From positions 25,704,001 to 25,768,000 of the forward strand of contig CM077597.1 of NCBI GenBank assembly GCA_039654915.1: a stretch of DNA of 64,000 nt. The letters are read 5' to 3'. This DNA comes from Aquilaria yunnanensis (Eukaryota > Streptophyta > Magnoliopsida > Malvales > Thymelaeaceae). The first letter of the stretch is position 1. The number at the start of each line of letters is the position of its first letter. The notes under the pieces are model-generated. The model had not been told where the DNA came from. It ran no database searches and saw only the letters and a program-made list of their open reading frames with translations. Shown one piece after another: positions 10,362 through 23,165 of the stretch. Position numbers and translations under genes: made by a program.

Positions 10362-13300
10362 ATGGTTGATACGAGGTCTGGAATTTCGAGGGGGACTAGG
10401 GAACCTGGTGAAGGTTCTAGTGACCCAGTTGTGGCGAGGTTGGATGAGATATCCAGAGTGCTACAGAATTTAACTGAGACCATGGCTTAGGTGGCACAGG
10501 GCATGAACACTCTTGTAACAGAGATATTCAGAGATTATGGGGACAGAAGTGTTGCACAGGAGGAAGTTGAGCCACAACAGGAACAGGAAGGGCATGCTGA
10601 GCAACAGCAAGTGCCTAGAGCTCAGGAACCCAGAAATCAAGTTCTTGAGGAGGTTGAGGAACCAGAGATGATGGAGGCTCCAAGGAGGGGAGACACTCCA
10701 CATCAGATGAGGTTACTGGAAAAGTTCAAGACAGTTGATCCACCTAGCTTTGATGGGACGGGAGATCCTGACAGAGCAGAGGACTGGTTGTCTGTTATGA
10801 ACCGACTCTTTACTTGTGGTGGCTATGAGACAGAGCAGAGGATGGTTCTAGTACCTTTCTTTCTGAGAGGGAGAGCCAGTCTTTGGTGGGATGATGTGAT
10901 GGAGCTGCTGAGGGAGAGTAATGGCACTCGCCCAGAGCACAAGAAAAAGGTGCTCAAGTGGTCAGACTTCGAGAAGAAGTTTAGACAGGAGTATATTAGT
11001 GAAGCTGCACAGGATCAGAAGAGGATCCAGTTTGAGAATCTGACACAGGGAGAGATGTCAGTACGAGAGTATGAGCAGCGTTACAACTCACTTATCCGGT
11101 ATGCTCCATATATGTTGGGTAATGATGAGCTGAAAGCCAAGAAGTTTTCCCAGGGCCTGAAGCCTATTTTCAGGAGGTATATGGCGACAGTTGACATCAG
11201 GAGTTATCGCCAGATGGTTCAGAAGGCATTGGCATTGGAAAGGGAATTCGAGGATTCCAGAGCACCTGTGAAAAAAGTGGAAGCTGGGCCATCTAACTTG
11301 GGGAAAAGTGCTGGAAAGCGACCAATGGTGGGGAACCAGGATCCATCCAAGAGGAGGAGGACAGGTGTGTGTCCTAGGTGCAGACGGTTCCATGGTGGAA
11401 GACCATGTACACTGGGCACAGATATTTGTAATGTCTGTGGTCAGAGAGGGCATTGGGCCAGGGACTGCCCAAGGGTTCGATCAGTTACAGGTCCGCCTCG
11501 GGCTTTACCTCCAGTACCGCTTGCCATTGGGAACCGGCCTGGAGTAGTTGCTGCAGCAGTGAACCCGAGAGTTTTCGCTTTGACGAACCAGGCGACCAGA
11601 GAACCGGTAGCTGTTCGAGGTAATTTTACTTTTCTGAGCAGTAGTGTTAGAGTGCTTTTTGATACGGGAGCTACTCTTTCAGTGATATCTTCTGCCTTGG
11701 TAGATAAGCATAGTTTACAGCGTGAAATTGCGGGTGAGTTGAGACTCATCAGGACTGCAGGGAGAGGTTTTATTGTAACCAATGAAGTGGTTACTAGGTA
11801 TCCTTTGCAGTTAGGTGATCATGACTTTTGTTGTGAGTTGTGGGTGATTGAGTTGAAATCTTATGACCTGGTGCTGGGAATGGATTGGTTGAGTAAGCAC
11901 AAGGCACAAATTAATTGTACGAATCACTCAGTTGACATCATTGATGCTCAGGGGGCTAGAGTGACTTGCACAGGAGGGTTGGCATCTAGTGCTAAGAGTT
12001 TACACCTTAGACTTGTAGATACCATCCTTGTAGTGGGTGAAGAGGAGTATTACTCGTTGAATGGAGTAGCTATAGAGGAGGAGTTGGGAAGCATTCCTAT
12101 AGCTAATCAGTTTCCTGAGGTGTTTCCAGTGGAGTTACCTGGGTTACCACCTAGGAGGGATACTGAGTTTGCTATCCATCTGCAACCAAGAGTTGAGCCT
12201 ATTTCAGTACCACCTTATAGGATGTCGGCTTCTGAGATGGATGAGTTGAAGAAGCAGTTGGAGGAACTGCTAGGGAAAGGTTTCATAAGACCGAGTGTAT
12301 CACCGTGGGGAGCTCCAGTGTTATTTGTGAAGAAGAAGGATGGGACTTTCAGGTTGTGCATCGATTACAGGAAGTTGAATGCAGTGACAGTTAAAAATAA
12401 GTATCCACTTCCTAGAATTGATGATTTGTTTGACAGACTCAGAGGAGCGAGTGTGTTTTCCAGGATTGATCTTCGGTCTGGGTACTTTCAGATCAGAGTT
12501 AAGGAGGAAGACATTCCGAAGACTGCCTTCAGGACGAGATACGGACATTATGAGTATACGGTTATGCCTTTCGGTGTGACTAATGCTCCAGCAGTATTTA
12601 TGGAAGCTATGAATCGGATCTTTAAGCCATTTCTGGATCAGTTTGTTGAGGTCTTCATCGATGATATTCTGATCTATTCACAGTCTACAGCAGAGCATGA
12701 GGAGCACCTTAGAACGGTTTTGCAAGTGCTGAAGGATAATCAGTACTATGCAAAATTTTCTAAGTGTGAGTTTTGGTCCGAGAGGATTCAGTTTTTGGGG
12801 CATATTATCAGTGCTCAAGGTTTGTCAGTTGATCCTGAAAAGGTTCAAGCAGTGGTTGATTGGAAGAGACCGACTACAGTTACAGAGGTCAGGAGTTTCT
12901 TGGGTCTAGCAGGTTACTACAGACGCTTCATAGAGAAATTCTCTGTGATAGCTACGCCGTTGACAGCATTGACCAGGAAAGCTCAGAAATTTGAGTGGAC
13001 ACCGAAGTGTGAAGAAGCCTACATGAAGCTGAAGGAAAAGTTGACCAATGCACCCATACTTGTGTTACCAGACCCGGACAGAGCCTTTACAGTTTATACT
13101 GATGCGTCAGGTTCAGGTTTGGGTTGTGTTCTACATCAGGACAGTCAGGTGATTGCTTATGGTTCGAGACAGCTGAGGCCTAATGAGTTGAACTACCCTG
13201 TTCATGATCTTGAGCTTGCAGCAGTGATCTTTGCACTGAAATTATGGAGACATTATTTGATGGGAAGATCGTTCAGAATCTTCACTGATCACAAGAGTTT

Positions 13301-15086
13301 GAAGTATTTGTTTACTCAGAAGGATCTGAACATGAGACAGCGGCGATGGATTGAGTATATTAAAGACTATGATTGTTCGATCGAGTATTGTGCTGGTAAA
13401 GGGAACGTGGTAGCAGATGCTTTGAGCTGGAAGTACACAGGAGTGATCTTGTCCAAGGATCAGGTTACAGATTTTTCAGAAGGAGCATTGAAGGACTGTT
13501 TCTTAACTTTGCATGAATTATGGCAAAGTCGAGAAAAATCCTTAGTCTACGTTTTGGAGATTCAGACGGCTTGGTTAGCCAGAGTCAGAGAAGCTCAGTT
13601 GAAAGATCCATTGTTGAAGAAGATTTCAGGTGAAGTTAAGACTGGTGCTTTGAAGAAAGAGTTCAAGTACAAAGATGGAATACTGCATTATGGTGATCGA
13701 CTCTATGTGTCGAATGTTGAGGGACTTAGGCAGCAAGTCCTACAGGAGGCACATAGCAGCACATTGAGTATTCACCCTGGTGTTAGTAAGATGTATCAAG
13801 ATCTGAAGACACATTTTTGGTGGCCAGGATTGAAGAGAGATGTACGAGGACATGTGGCAAAGTGTTTGACATGCCAGGTGGTGAAAGCTGAACACCAGAA
13901 ACCAGCAGGCACACTTCAGAGTTTATCTCTACCAGTGAGGAAGTGGGGATCCGTTACTATGGATTTCCTAGTGGGGTTACCGACCACCCGGAGTCAGCAT
14001 GATGCTATTTGGGTAGTGGTTGACAGATTGACGAAGTTAGCACACTTTATACCGATCAGAGTCACCTATACATTGGAGAGGTTGGCTCAGTTATATCTCA
14101 GGGAGATTGTGAGACTCCATGGGATACCGGATCAGATCATATCAGACAGAGATCCACGATTTACATCACGGTTCTGGAATGCTTTTCAGGAAGCATTGGG
14201 CAGTAAAGTTAGCCTCAGTACTGCTTTTCATCCACAGACTGACGGACAGTCAGAGAGGGTGATTCAGACTTTGGAGGACATGCTACGCATGTGTGTCATT
14301 GATTTCAGAGGTGATTGGGATCAGCACTTACCACTGATCGAGTTTGCCTATAATAACAGTCATCAATCTGTTATTGGAATGGCGCCCTATGAAGCTTTGT
14401 ATGGGAGACGGTGTATGACACCTCATTGTTGGGCAGATCCAACAGACAGAGTGGTTATTGGACCTGAGATCATAGCTGACACTACAGCTAAGATTAAGTT
14501 GATTCAGCAGAGAATCAAGACAGCTAATGACAGATAGACTAAGTATGCAAACAGAAGAAGAAGAGAATTGAGTTTTGAGGTTGGTGACAAAGTACTTCTG
14601 AAGGTGTCGCCCATGAGAGGAGTTAGTCGTTTTGGACAGAGGGGCAAGTTAGCTCCAAGGTTCATTGGACCTTATGAAGTGTTAGAGAAAGTTGGGAAAG
14701 TTGCTTATCGGTTGGCTTTACCGCCTAACCTTTCTCAAGTGCATAATGTGTTTCATGTCAGTTTACTCAGGAAGTGCACAGTTGAGCCCAGACAGGTAGT
14801 AAATCCTTCAGTCATACCCATTCAGGAAGACTTGACTTATGAAGAGAAACCAGTTCAGATTTTGGATAGGCAAGTCAAGAAACTGCGGACTAAGTGGATT
14901 CCGATGGTTAAGATCCTTTGGTCTAACCATAGTGAGGAGGAAGCTACCTGGGAGACAGAGCAAGATATGCTGAAAAGATATCCTGGTGTTTTTCCAGAGT
15001 TGCAGCGGAATTTGGGGGACCAAATTCCAGAAGGAGGGGAGAATGTTACAACCCTTCTAGTGGGAGGTAAGGACTTTAGAATTTAG
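10362..15086 (+). pseudogene. Tekay-type gag-pol polyprotein with two TAG stops
   Basis: One frame runs from the ATG at 10362 to a stop at 15084-15086, inside the 3' LTR. Order: retrotransposon gag domain; CCHC knuckle near 11430 ([14 protein letters not shown]); protease with a DTG active site near 11660; RT with FIDD near 12650; RNase H (TDAS near 13100); HHCC zinc region (13740-13880) and D,D-E integrase core (aspartates near 13960 and 14140, glutamate near 14260); chromodomain at about 14850-15000. Only TAG at 10488-10490 and TAG at 14535-14537 interrupt it. The second stop is in the integrase tail before the GPF-like and chromodomain part. Both sit where glutamine (CAG) is expected, so each looks like one C-to-T change. 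The residue choice at the stops is inferred; the frames and motifs are seen. Confidence 0.93.
15031..15043 (+). other. Polypurine tract of Tekay-type element
   Basis: AAGGAGGGGAGAA directly abuts the 3' LTR start at 15044. It is also coding, since the gag-pol frame runs through it. Confidence 0.9.
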
Positions 15087-16073
15087 TGTAGAAGTTTAAT
15101 TTAAGTTTGCCTAGCAAGAATTAAGAAGTTTGCCAAAGTTCACTAAGTTCCGACAAGAATAAAGCTCTAAACTAAGTTCAGGGGCAAAATGGTAATTTTG
15201 CACCCTGAGTGGCCGGGACGAGTCCTGAGTGTTTTAAAATGAATTTTTAGAACTTAACTTTTAACCTTAACTCAAACTCAACAAAAAGACAAGGATTTAA
15301 TCAAGAACTGTTAAGTTACAAAGATGGGGGACCTAATTGCACTTAACTTGAAACCTTGGTGATCTTGGTTGCTAAGTGAGGCTTTAAGAAGGGAAAGAGG
15401 AGGAGAAGCTGCCATTAACACGTTCTTAAGCTTCCCTCACTCATTTCTCTCTCAAATTGAACTTGGAATCAAGTGATCTTGGTGTCAAGAGGCGCAATTA
15501 AGGGTGTTTAAGCTTGGAGGATGCATTTTCAAGCTTGAATCCTTGTTTTTGAAGCTTGAAAGGGCATTTTTCTCCATCCCCTATTTTTGAACGAGGTATG
15601 ATTTATGTTCTTGATTGAATTCGTGTTATTTGGTTGATTGGAAGCTTGGGTTTTGGTTGAAAGATGTGTTTTTGATGTTTTAGAGCTTTGTTTTGGTTTG
15701 AAATTGTGTAGAACTTTGGAAGCTTGTTTGAAAGAGGAAGGGTTCGAATTCTTGCTTGTTCTTGGTGTTAAGGTAAGGGAGAAAGTGTTTTTAAGTTGTT
15801 GGATTGCTTTTGGATTGAAATGGATTGAGAAAGTTGAGTAATTTTTGGTTATGGTATGAAGAAACATTTTGGGAATTATGATGGACTAGCTAAATTAGAA
15901 GGATTGGTTTGATGTCTCTAATGCATCATAGTTTAGCTTTGATAGTTGGTTTTGTTCCTTGCAACATGTACTTCATGTGTATGAAATTTGGTAACTTTTG
16001 ATGCATGTTTGCTATATGTATTTGGTTGCCAAAGTTCATAGCAGCAATCGGCCAAATTCTGCATTTTTGCAGA

Positions 16074-16200
16074 ATTAGCGACGCGGCGCCAATTCGCCCG
16101 ACGATTGGCGACGCGTCGCCAATTCATTTTTCGGTCACAGAGCGTTTGTTCGTTGGCGACGCGTCGCCAATTCCTTTTGCCTTTGGCGACGCGGCGCCAA
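16074..16200. repeat. GC-rich palindrome cluster in 3' LTR
   Basis: Counterpart of 8741-8867; the perfect 20-bp palindrome is at 16104-16123. The first unit reads GCGACGCGGCGCC here and GCGACACAGCGCC in the 5' LTR, two transitions apart. Confidence 0.9.
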
Positions 16201-16628
16201 CACCTAAAAATGGAGGGGTTTGACTTTTTGCTGCGTTGATCCGACCGAGACTACGGAAGGTTCGAAACGTGCCTAAGGGTCCCAGGATCCCGATGGTACT
16301 CCGAGACTTCCGAAAGTCCCACCAGAAGTATGAGTTTTCTTGAACTGTTTGAGGTAAGTAAGTTTCTTAGGCAACAAGTAAGGAAACAAATGTTGCAATT
16401 GAACTTAATTAGCTATCAATAGCTCAGGTGAGAGGTTTAGAACCCTCGTCGGCCTAGCCGTGCCGGAGCCACGAGGCCACGAGGCGAAACCTTGTTCATC
16501 TAGTTTACATCAAAGAGGCCCTGCGGCCTAGTCTACAAGTCCCGTCATAAATTCCCCTGCATAACAACTAGGTGAGAGGTTCTATGTTTGAATGAGGCTT
16601 GCTAAGGTTCGCCCTTGAGCCATATGAT

Positions 16629-16730
16629 AGGTTGCTAAGTGATAGCGCTTGGCCTATATGTCAGGTTGCTAAGTGATTGCGCTTGGCCTGTATATGTGTC
16701 AGGTTGCTAAGTGATTGCACTTGGCCTGAT
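16629..16730 (+). repeat. Three-unit tandem repeat in 3' LTR
   Basis: Counterpart of the array at about 9296-9397, with one visible substitution in the third unit. Confidence 0.8.
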
Positions 16731-17557
16731 ACAGAGGACTACTTGAGGAGAGGTTTACGGACCTAGTATATATATATGACTAGTACCCTCATGCTGTGTG
16801 AGCTCGCAGCCAGAGTCCTAGCTTTTTCTTGCAGGTACATCGAAGACCCTTACTGAGAATGTTGAATTCTCACTCCCTGTTTGTTATGCAGAGTCTGGAG
16901 TAGCAGGACCGGATAATCGCTGAGGATTATCACGGTAGTACCTTTTTGTCTGTAAAGGTACGGTAGTTGAGAAACTTTAAGTTTCTAGCTTGCTTAAGTG
17001 TTTAGTTGGTCTGTTGGTCAGGCTGTGGTACTAACTTGCTTCTTCCTTTGGCTGCAGAGCCTAGTAGCACTTGGCAAAGGACTTGTGAGACTCGCCACTG
17101 GGACAAGAGTCCAAAGTGGGAGCTAGGGTAAAAGATCTCAGCAAAGTCTTGTATTTTGATACAGTACTTTATTTTGCCTCCAGTATTTATGTTATAAAGA
17201 GTCCTTGACTCAGGGGATTGTTCTCTGGGTGAGAGCATTAATTACTTATGTATAAATGCTTTCACGAGCGGTGTATGTGTAGTTAATCACTCAAAGGTTG
17301 ATTTTGATATGCTTTGGCATTTTATATTTATTTATATAGAATTTTACTTAGCCGGCTAAATGTCTAAATGATTAAATGTTTTATGGTTTTAATAAACCAA
17401 GTCAAAGCATAAGTGCATACATATTGCATTTCTAGGTTAATCAACTAGTAGCATTGGATTTAATCCACACACATAACCAGCTAGCCAATTACAATCCACC
17501 GTGAGACAAACGCTCACAGGGTATCCCGGGCAGGGGCACGGGGATCGTGTCAGACTA

Positions 17558-17985
17558 AATAATTTTCTAGCGTACTGCCACTCTTGGACCCACCTTTCGA
17601 TCTACAATCAAACTTAGCAGCATCACGCAACTTCTATCCAGATTTGGTAGCAGCACCATTTGATTTACTAGATGTAGCAACCCAAGCCTTTTTTGGAGAA
17701 GCATCCACATGTGATTGCTCAATTGAATTCTCAGCAGCCTTCATCTTTTTCTTTGGTGGCATCTTACGTGAAGCATCAGGACTTTCATAATCAATTCTTT
17801 CATCCTCACTTGATCCATTTTCATTTGCATTAAACTCCTACATTTCCCTTTTCATATTCAGTATTTTCTCATCACCATTATGGTGCAAAACCTTGTGCTT
17901 CTTTTTAATGGGATCAAATGACTCAATGACGCCTTCATAGAACATGAGTAGTTGCTCCGCTATCTAGTCACCAGCAACTGGATGG
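17558..17985 (-). pseudogene. PDS5-like Tudor-domain fragment
   Basis: The minus-strand translation contains FYEGVIESFDPIKKKHKVL, then a GDEKILNMKRE stretch: the Tudor-like chromatin-reader core near the C-terminus of plant PDS5 cohesin-associated proteins. A lysine/serine-rich tail follows, with 'PPKKKMK' and 'SPKK' motifs. Several in-frame stops (for example just after NMKREM) show it is dead. There is no intron structure and no upstream HEAT-repeat body. It abuts the copia gag relic in the same orientation, and the Tekay-type insertion separates it from its probable tail at 7391-7705. Confidence 0.6.
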
Positions 17986-17989
17986 GGCT

Positions 17990-18850
17990 AAGCCAAATTG
18001 GATTCATGTAAAATACCAGCCAAAGAGTCATTTCATTGATGCCCATTCTTAGCTGACCAAGCTTTAAATTTAGAACAATCTTTTTTAAAATGACCTTTTT
18101 TCCTATAAAAGAAACGTTTCTTTTGTTTCTTCTCAATCACTGCATTTGGACCCCTCACTCCTCCAGCTTGACCATTAGCCTGAGTCTAAACATTCTTATG
18201 AGCATTAGAATTAGGCTTTTTACCCTTCTTCTTGTTATGTTTACCTGATACAAACAAGGCAGTTTAGGACTTGTCATTCTTAAGCTTATCCTTTTTAGTG
18301 ACACACCTGGTAATCAGGTCATTGACTGCCCAAGCCTCTTCTTGAGAGTTATAAGTAGTGACAAAAAGCCCATACTCCACAGGAAGGGTATTCAATGCTT
18401 AATGCACAATACATGCATCAAGGATGATAATGTTGAGCACCTTGAGTCTACTTTGAATGTGGACCATCCTAATGATGTACTCCTTAACACCACTTACTTC
18501 GTCATACTTCATGGAGTAAAGTTCCTTTAGGAGTACCTATCCCAACATTAGAGGAAATTCTATACCTTTAGGACACAGCATCAAGGAAATCATTGGCTAC
18601 ATTAGTTTTATAAAGACCACTCAGCAGGTGTTAAGGAATGGGCCTCTTAATCTAGAGATAGCACATGCGGTTTGATTTCTCCCAAGCTGCATAAGCCCTC
18701 TTCTCCTCATCACTACTCATGGTAGTAAGATATGCATAGCTTACCAGTGATCATGGCTAGATTCACATCTACCATCTCAAGAGCAAATTCCACATCTTGT
18801 TTCCACTTTATAAAGTTAGAGCAAGCCAACAACTAAATAGTAACCAAGTT
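17990..18850 (-). pseudogene. Ty1/copia gag relic (UBN2-type)
   Basis: Minus-strand translation shows a copia gag in order: an N-terminal stretch with FIKWKQDVEFALEMVDVN (about 18840-18770), a middle stretch with LYSMKYDEVSGVKEYI and ALNTLPVEYG (about 18530-18370), a lysine-rich linker, and a decayed zinc knuckle KKGHFKKDC near 18080 whose first cysteines are lost. Stops and small frame changes occur throughout. Its leader would lie at higher coordinates. No protease, integrase or RT was found; the gag runs into the PDS5-like fragment. Confidence 0.75.
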
Positions 18851-21690
18851 GTTGTTAACAGAAAAGGTGACTGAAAAGATCAAGCAAATGCAAGCATCAA
18901 TTATTTGTAAGGCAACCATGATACTTAAAACCATAAATAGTATCCACATTGAGAATTCAAGCACATCACTATAAAAACACCTTTGGGCAGAATTCATAAC
19001 ATCCAATCTCAAATTCTCACACATAATAACGACTCAAGGAACTTTTCCTATCTTCACCAATCTACCGCCTTTGGGTGTATAGACAACTTAGACAAGTCAA
19101 TCCTCAATCATATGTCATATGTGTCTCAGCTCTAAACTTCATGCATAGTAAACACCTTTGGGAAAAATAATCATGCACTTAATCCAGAAACATCCCTAGT
19201 CATACGAAAACAAAATTTTACAAGACCTATCAAATTAACCATTTTGGTGGCAAGAATTCAATGGAGGTCGTAAAACCCTCCAACAACAGGATATTCCTTA
19301 TGTTACCTTTCCAATTAACGGCAATCATGGGGCTCAATTTTAATTTTCATATGACTTTACCGAATGGGAAAATTAATTCAATTAAATTTCTCTCTAGTCA
19401 TATGTTGTTGTATTTGTTTACGCCTTTTGATCTATTTTAAAATTATTTATCATGCATATTCACTTTGGTTTATCTTTATGAGGCACCATGATTATATGTG
19501 TCTCTTCAATTAAAGTGAATTTAACCTTTATTGCATGAAAATAAATTTTAGTCTGACTTTAATTAAAGGTTTGGGGTCACTTTTATGAAATCAGCAGCTT
19601 TAGGGTTCATTTTAGGGTTCATTATGAAAGTCCAGGGACAGAATTACATAAAGAAGAAAAATTTAATGGCCAACAAACAATTACAGAAAGCATTTAGGAC
19701 CAAAAATCCAAAAGCAAGACTTAAGTCCTAACTCATCATAAATATTAATCTTAGGGGACTGCGTTGTCATTATACCAAAAGTAAAGGAAAGGCCAATCTC
19801 AAGTCGTCTTCTCCGATTTGTCCCTGAAACTTTCGAATCCCAAACTATTTCAAGTGCTTAATTTAAAGAAATTTCTTGCTGATTTCAACCAAAAACCATA
19901 GGTATGCATATTCGTTCGCCAGCCTTTGATTTTGCTATAATAGACGGCAATAAAAACCTTCAAGAAGTAATTTAGAAACCAGCCCACGGCGGCCCAAAGC
20001 GGCTGTTTCTTAACCGACAGCCATGTTCACAGCTAGGCATCGTTTGTGTAAGGTGGCCATGGCAACATCATTGGTCGCAGATCCCGATGCGATCAACTGT
20101 TATCATTGCTCGTCTCTGACGCCTCGACATGCCACCAATTTTTTTTCTTTAACTCAGATCCGTTTCTTATTTGTTTTAATTCAAAATAGATTTCATTAAT
20201 CAAAACAAAGGCAGAAACAGACAACAAAGGGATTGAACACCATGCTTCGGACCCAAAAAAAGGAGATCAAAATCCAATTTCATCCGAAATCTCAATTTAC
20301 TTATTTTATTACTTATGTATTCTATGATCATGTAAGAGACTCTAATATCACATGTTAATTTTTTTAGCCTACTAAGATCATACATGAAAGAATAGAACAC
20401 TAAATCAAATTGAAAGAAACAAAAAATCTGACCTAAATTAGGATTCTTCGATGAACGTAGTGGAAACAAGATCAACGAATACTAAGATCTTCTCTCTTAT
20501 TTCAGTTGGCGGCTTTTCCAAATGGGTGGAAAAATTTTACCTTAATCACCTTTGCTAAAGGAGAGACCTACCTCTCTATTTATATAAAAGTTCATGGGCC
20601 TACTAATTATTGATCACATGGATTCTATTAGCCCACATTTAAATAAACTCACACCTTTTATAATAATTGCAGTCAATAGCTAGTCTTTAGATCAATTACC
20701 ATATGAGTCCGATATGTTTCATTTGACCAATTTCAATTCTTAATCTGATAAGATAAAACACATACAACTAATATAACCCACATATAAGAAAATTCCAACA
20801 CGAACCTACTGCTCAACTAAACTGCATGCTACCTTGTCACTGCAAAAACAGCATCTACCTGTTAAATCTTAGACTAACCCAGCCAATTCCACTTTGCCTA
20901 GTAATTCTCTCTTCAGATACTCTAATTTCCATAAGAAATGAGTTCCAAGAGGTCAACTATGAAGAACATTTTCAGAATCAAGCCATCAGGAGAACAGCCT
21001 GACAACTAAATACTTCCATGCAATCAATGAGAATTAATTGCATGGTGACCCTACAACTCCCAGTTGTGTCCAATTATCATCTCGCGCTTTTCTCTTCAGT
21101 TCACTTAATTCCCTGATTCAATTTTAAATGAATTTTATTCCAAAATACAATTAAGTCCTCTAAGTTTTGCCAATTGGGTCCTCCACAGCTTCTTTATTTA
21201 AAGATAAGTCACCTGGTTCAAAGTCGGTCTACAAATTGCATAACATTTTTGCAATTCAGCCTTCGGCAATTCAAAACTTTCAACAATTCCATAATTATTA
21301 AGTTTAATAAGAAACTATAGATTCCTCGCTCATTAAGCCATTTATTTTATTTAGACAAGTGTAACTAAATCACCTTAAATTTCTGCCAATACATAGTCCT
21401 TTAATATGTACAACCTTTAAAGTTAGACCCTAAAGTGATTTAACAAACAGGCATAAAAAAGCCAAAATTGATAATCAAACTACAAGTTGTAACTAAATAA
21501 TTAGTAACAAAAATCTAGTAAAATATATAATTATACATATATTATATGAAAATTGATAAATAAATGTTCATTTTCTTTTAGCTAATTTTGTTTTGTCATC
21601 TTTCGAACTCTCTGTGATGGGAATCTAGCAAGCTCAAAGGATCCATGCACTAAAGGTTTCAATTCCATCAATGACACTAACGAGGACCTG
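18851..21690 (-). other. Decayed copia leader/LTR; no gene
   Basis: No protein seen. At 18980-19170 a motif around 'cacctttggg' recurs, which could be the leader upstream of the copia gag. A minus-strand TATA box lies at 20577-20590. LTR ends and a TSD were not found, so the extent is uncertain. Confidence 0.35.
20577..20590 (-). promoter_or_regulatory. TATA box, minus strand, LTR-like
   Basis: The minus strand reads CTTTTATATAAATAGAGAGG, typical of plant LTR promoters, about 1.7 kb upstream of the copia gag relic and in the same orientation. Confidence 0.45.
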
Positions 21691-22742
21691 AGATGTCACG
21701 CCTCAAAATCCATCATAGAAGTTCTAGGACGAAGACATACCACAAATTTGAAAAAATAAAATTTTCTCGAATATACAAGGATAAAAATATTCCAAATAAA
21801 TCTAAATAAACATAAATTATACAAACTCATTACTTGATATTTAATATTGAGTGGTAGAACAACAACAACTTAAAATCTTATACATAATATCTCTAACTTA
21901 AAAGTGTCTATTACATCTCACTTTAATATTATCTCAAACCTTGAGCTATTATAGTCACTCCCTAACTAGCTAACCTTGTGTTTTTTGCTTTCTGCATGAG
22001 TGGGATAAAAGGAGTTAAGCAAAAATAGCTAATAAGCAGCGGAATGTCCGCCATATATAAAATATGAAAACAATTTGTACAACATATATAACATAGAGAT
22101 CAAGTAAAAAACAATCTTACTGAAAATATGATAAGCCCAATATTAATTAGAAAGTATAATAAACATATAAATATGTTAGAATATTCATTTATAGGAAAGT
22201 CATATTCATAAAAATAAAAAAGTCACATAAGTGCTAAAAAAAATACAATTAACTTTATCATATAATATGATAAAACAAATGTGAAATTCATATTAGAAAT
22301 CATTAGTCAAAATAGAGCAGTTTAAAACAGATAACAAAAGATAATATTTCTTAACATAGTAAGTTGGATGATCACTGTGACTATACTTTAACCGTTGTAG
22401 TACGTCATACCTGAATAATTATATTTAACTGCTGTAGTATGCCATATCAAAATAACAATACTTAACCGCTATAGTACGTTATTAACTGACTAAGAATTGC
22501 GTTTGATGGAGTACCCAGAATGACATGTCCTAAAAACAATGCACTATAAATCATATTTACATAATCCCCTGTAAAATAGGTCATGAACTACACTTTTCCA
22601 CTAGCTAGGCATAGAACCAATACCCACTAAAATAGAGTGAAAACATACATATTTGTATTCATATTCATGAACTTTTAGAATCTAACGATCCACAAAAATT
22701 ATAAAATCATATTACTGTGAAAACATAAGTAAAACATGCTTG
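21691..22742 (-). repeat. LTR-like repeat, copy 1, left part
   Basis: From about 22130 this matches 59066-59663 closely (for example the run around 'aaacatataaatatgt' and the 'gtagtacgtcat' motifs). It stops at the CACTA insertion and resumes at 57632. No coding sequence. Probably part of a minus-strand LTR, judging by the junctions near 58.9 kb. Confidence 0.6.
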
Positions 22743-22754
22743 CACTACAAGGAT

Positions 22755-23165
22755 GAGGATTATTTGCTACGAAAATTTGCTACGAAAATTTCCTACGAAA
22801 AAAAGCGTAGCAAAATTATTCGCAGGAAAACCGTCGGACAAAATCTTATGTCCTACGGTTTTCATTCAATAAATTTCTAACACAAAAAAGCGTAGGATAA
22901 ATGTCAGCGTAAAATGGCGGGAATTAATGGCCCCAATTTGTCCGACGGTTTTGAGGCGCGTATGTAGGAAAAGCGTCGGACACATTGTCCGACGCTTTTC
23001 CTGCATTTATTTTTCCTATGTTTTTGAGACAAAAAGTTGTCCGACGCTTTTCCTTCATTTTTATTTTCTTACATTTTTTAGACAAAAAAAGCGTGAGTGT
23101 CTTAAAAATGTAGGAATTTTAATCCTGCAATTTTCCGACAGTTTCTTTTTTCCTACATTTTTTTG
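22755..23165. repeat. CACTA left subterminal motif array
   Basis: Many short copies in both orientations of 'GCGTAGGA', 'TCCTACG' and 'TCCGACG(G/C)TTTT', the kind of array bound by the accessory CACTA protein. The region is non-coding. Confidence 0.85.

Larger units (their letters stand above)
15044..17552 (+). repeat. Tekay-type 3' LTR
   Basis: 2,509 bp, about 99% identical to the 5' LTR by eye. Its first 43 bp encode the last residues of the polyprotein. Confidence 0.95.
7706..17557 (+). mobile_element. Full-length Tekay-type chromovirus (Ty3/gypsy)
   Basis: LTRs at 7711-10219 and 15044-17552 are both 2,509 bp and run TG...CA. A perfect TSD GACTA lies at 7706-7710 and 17553-17557. Primer site 10227-10238 and polypurine tract 15031-15043 are in place. 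One frame encodes gag, protease, RT, RNase H, integrase and a chromodomain, in gypsy order. Long LTRs plus a C-terminal chromodomain and an iMet primer fit the Tekay (Del) lineage. The LTRs differ at about 20 sites by eye (~0.8%), nearly all transitions, so insertion was recent. Two TAG codons make this copy non-autonomous. The target was a copia/PDS5-like relic. Confidence 0.93.
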
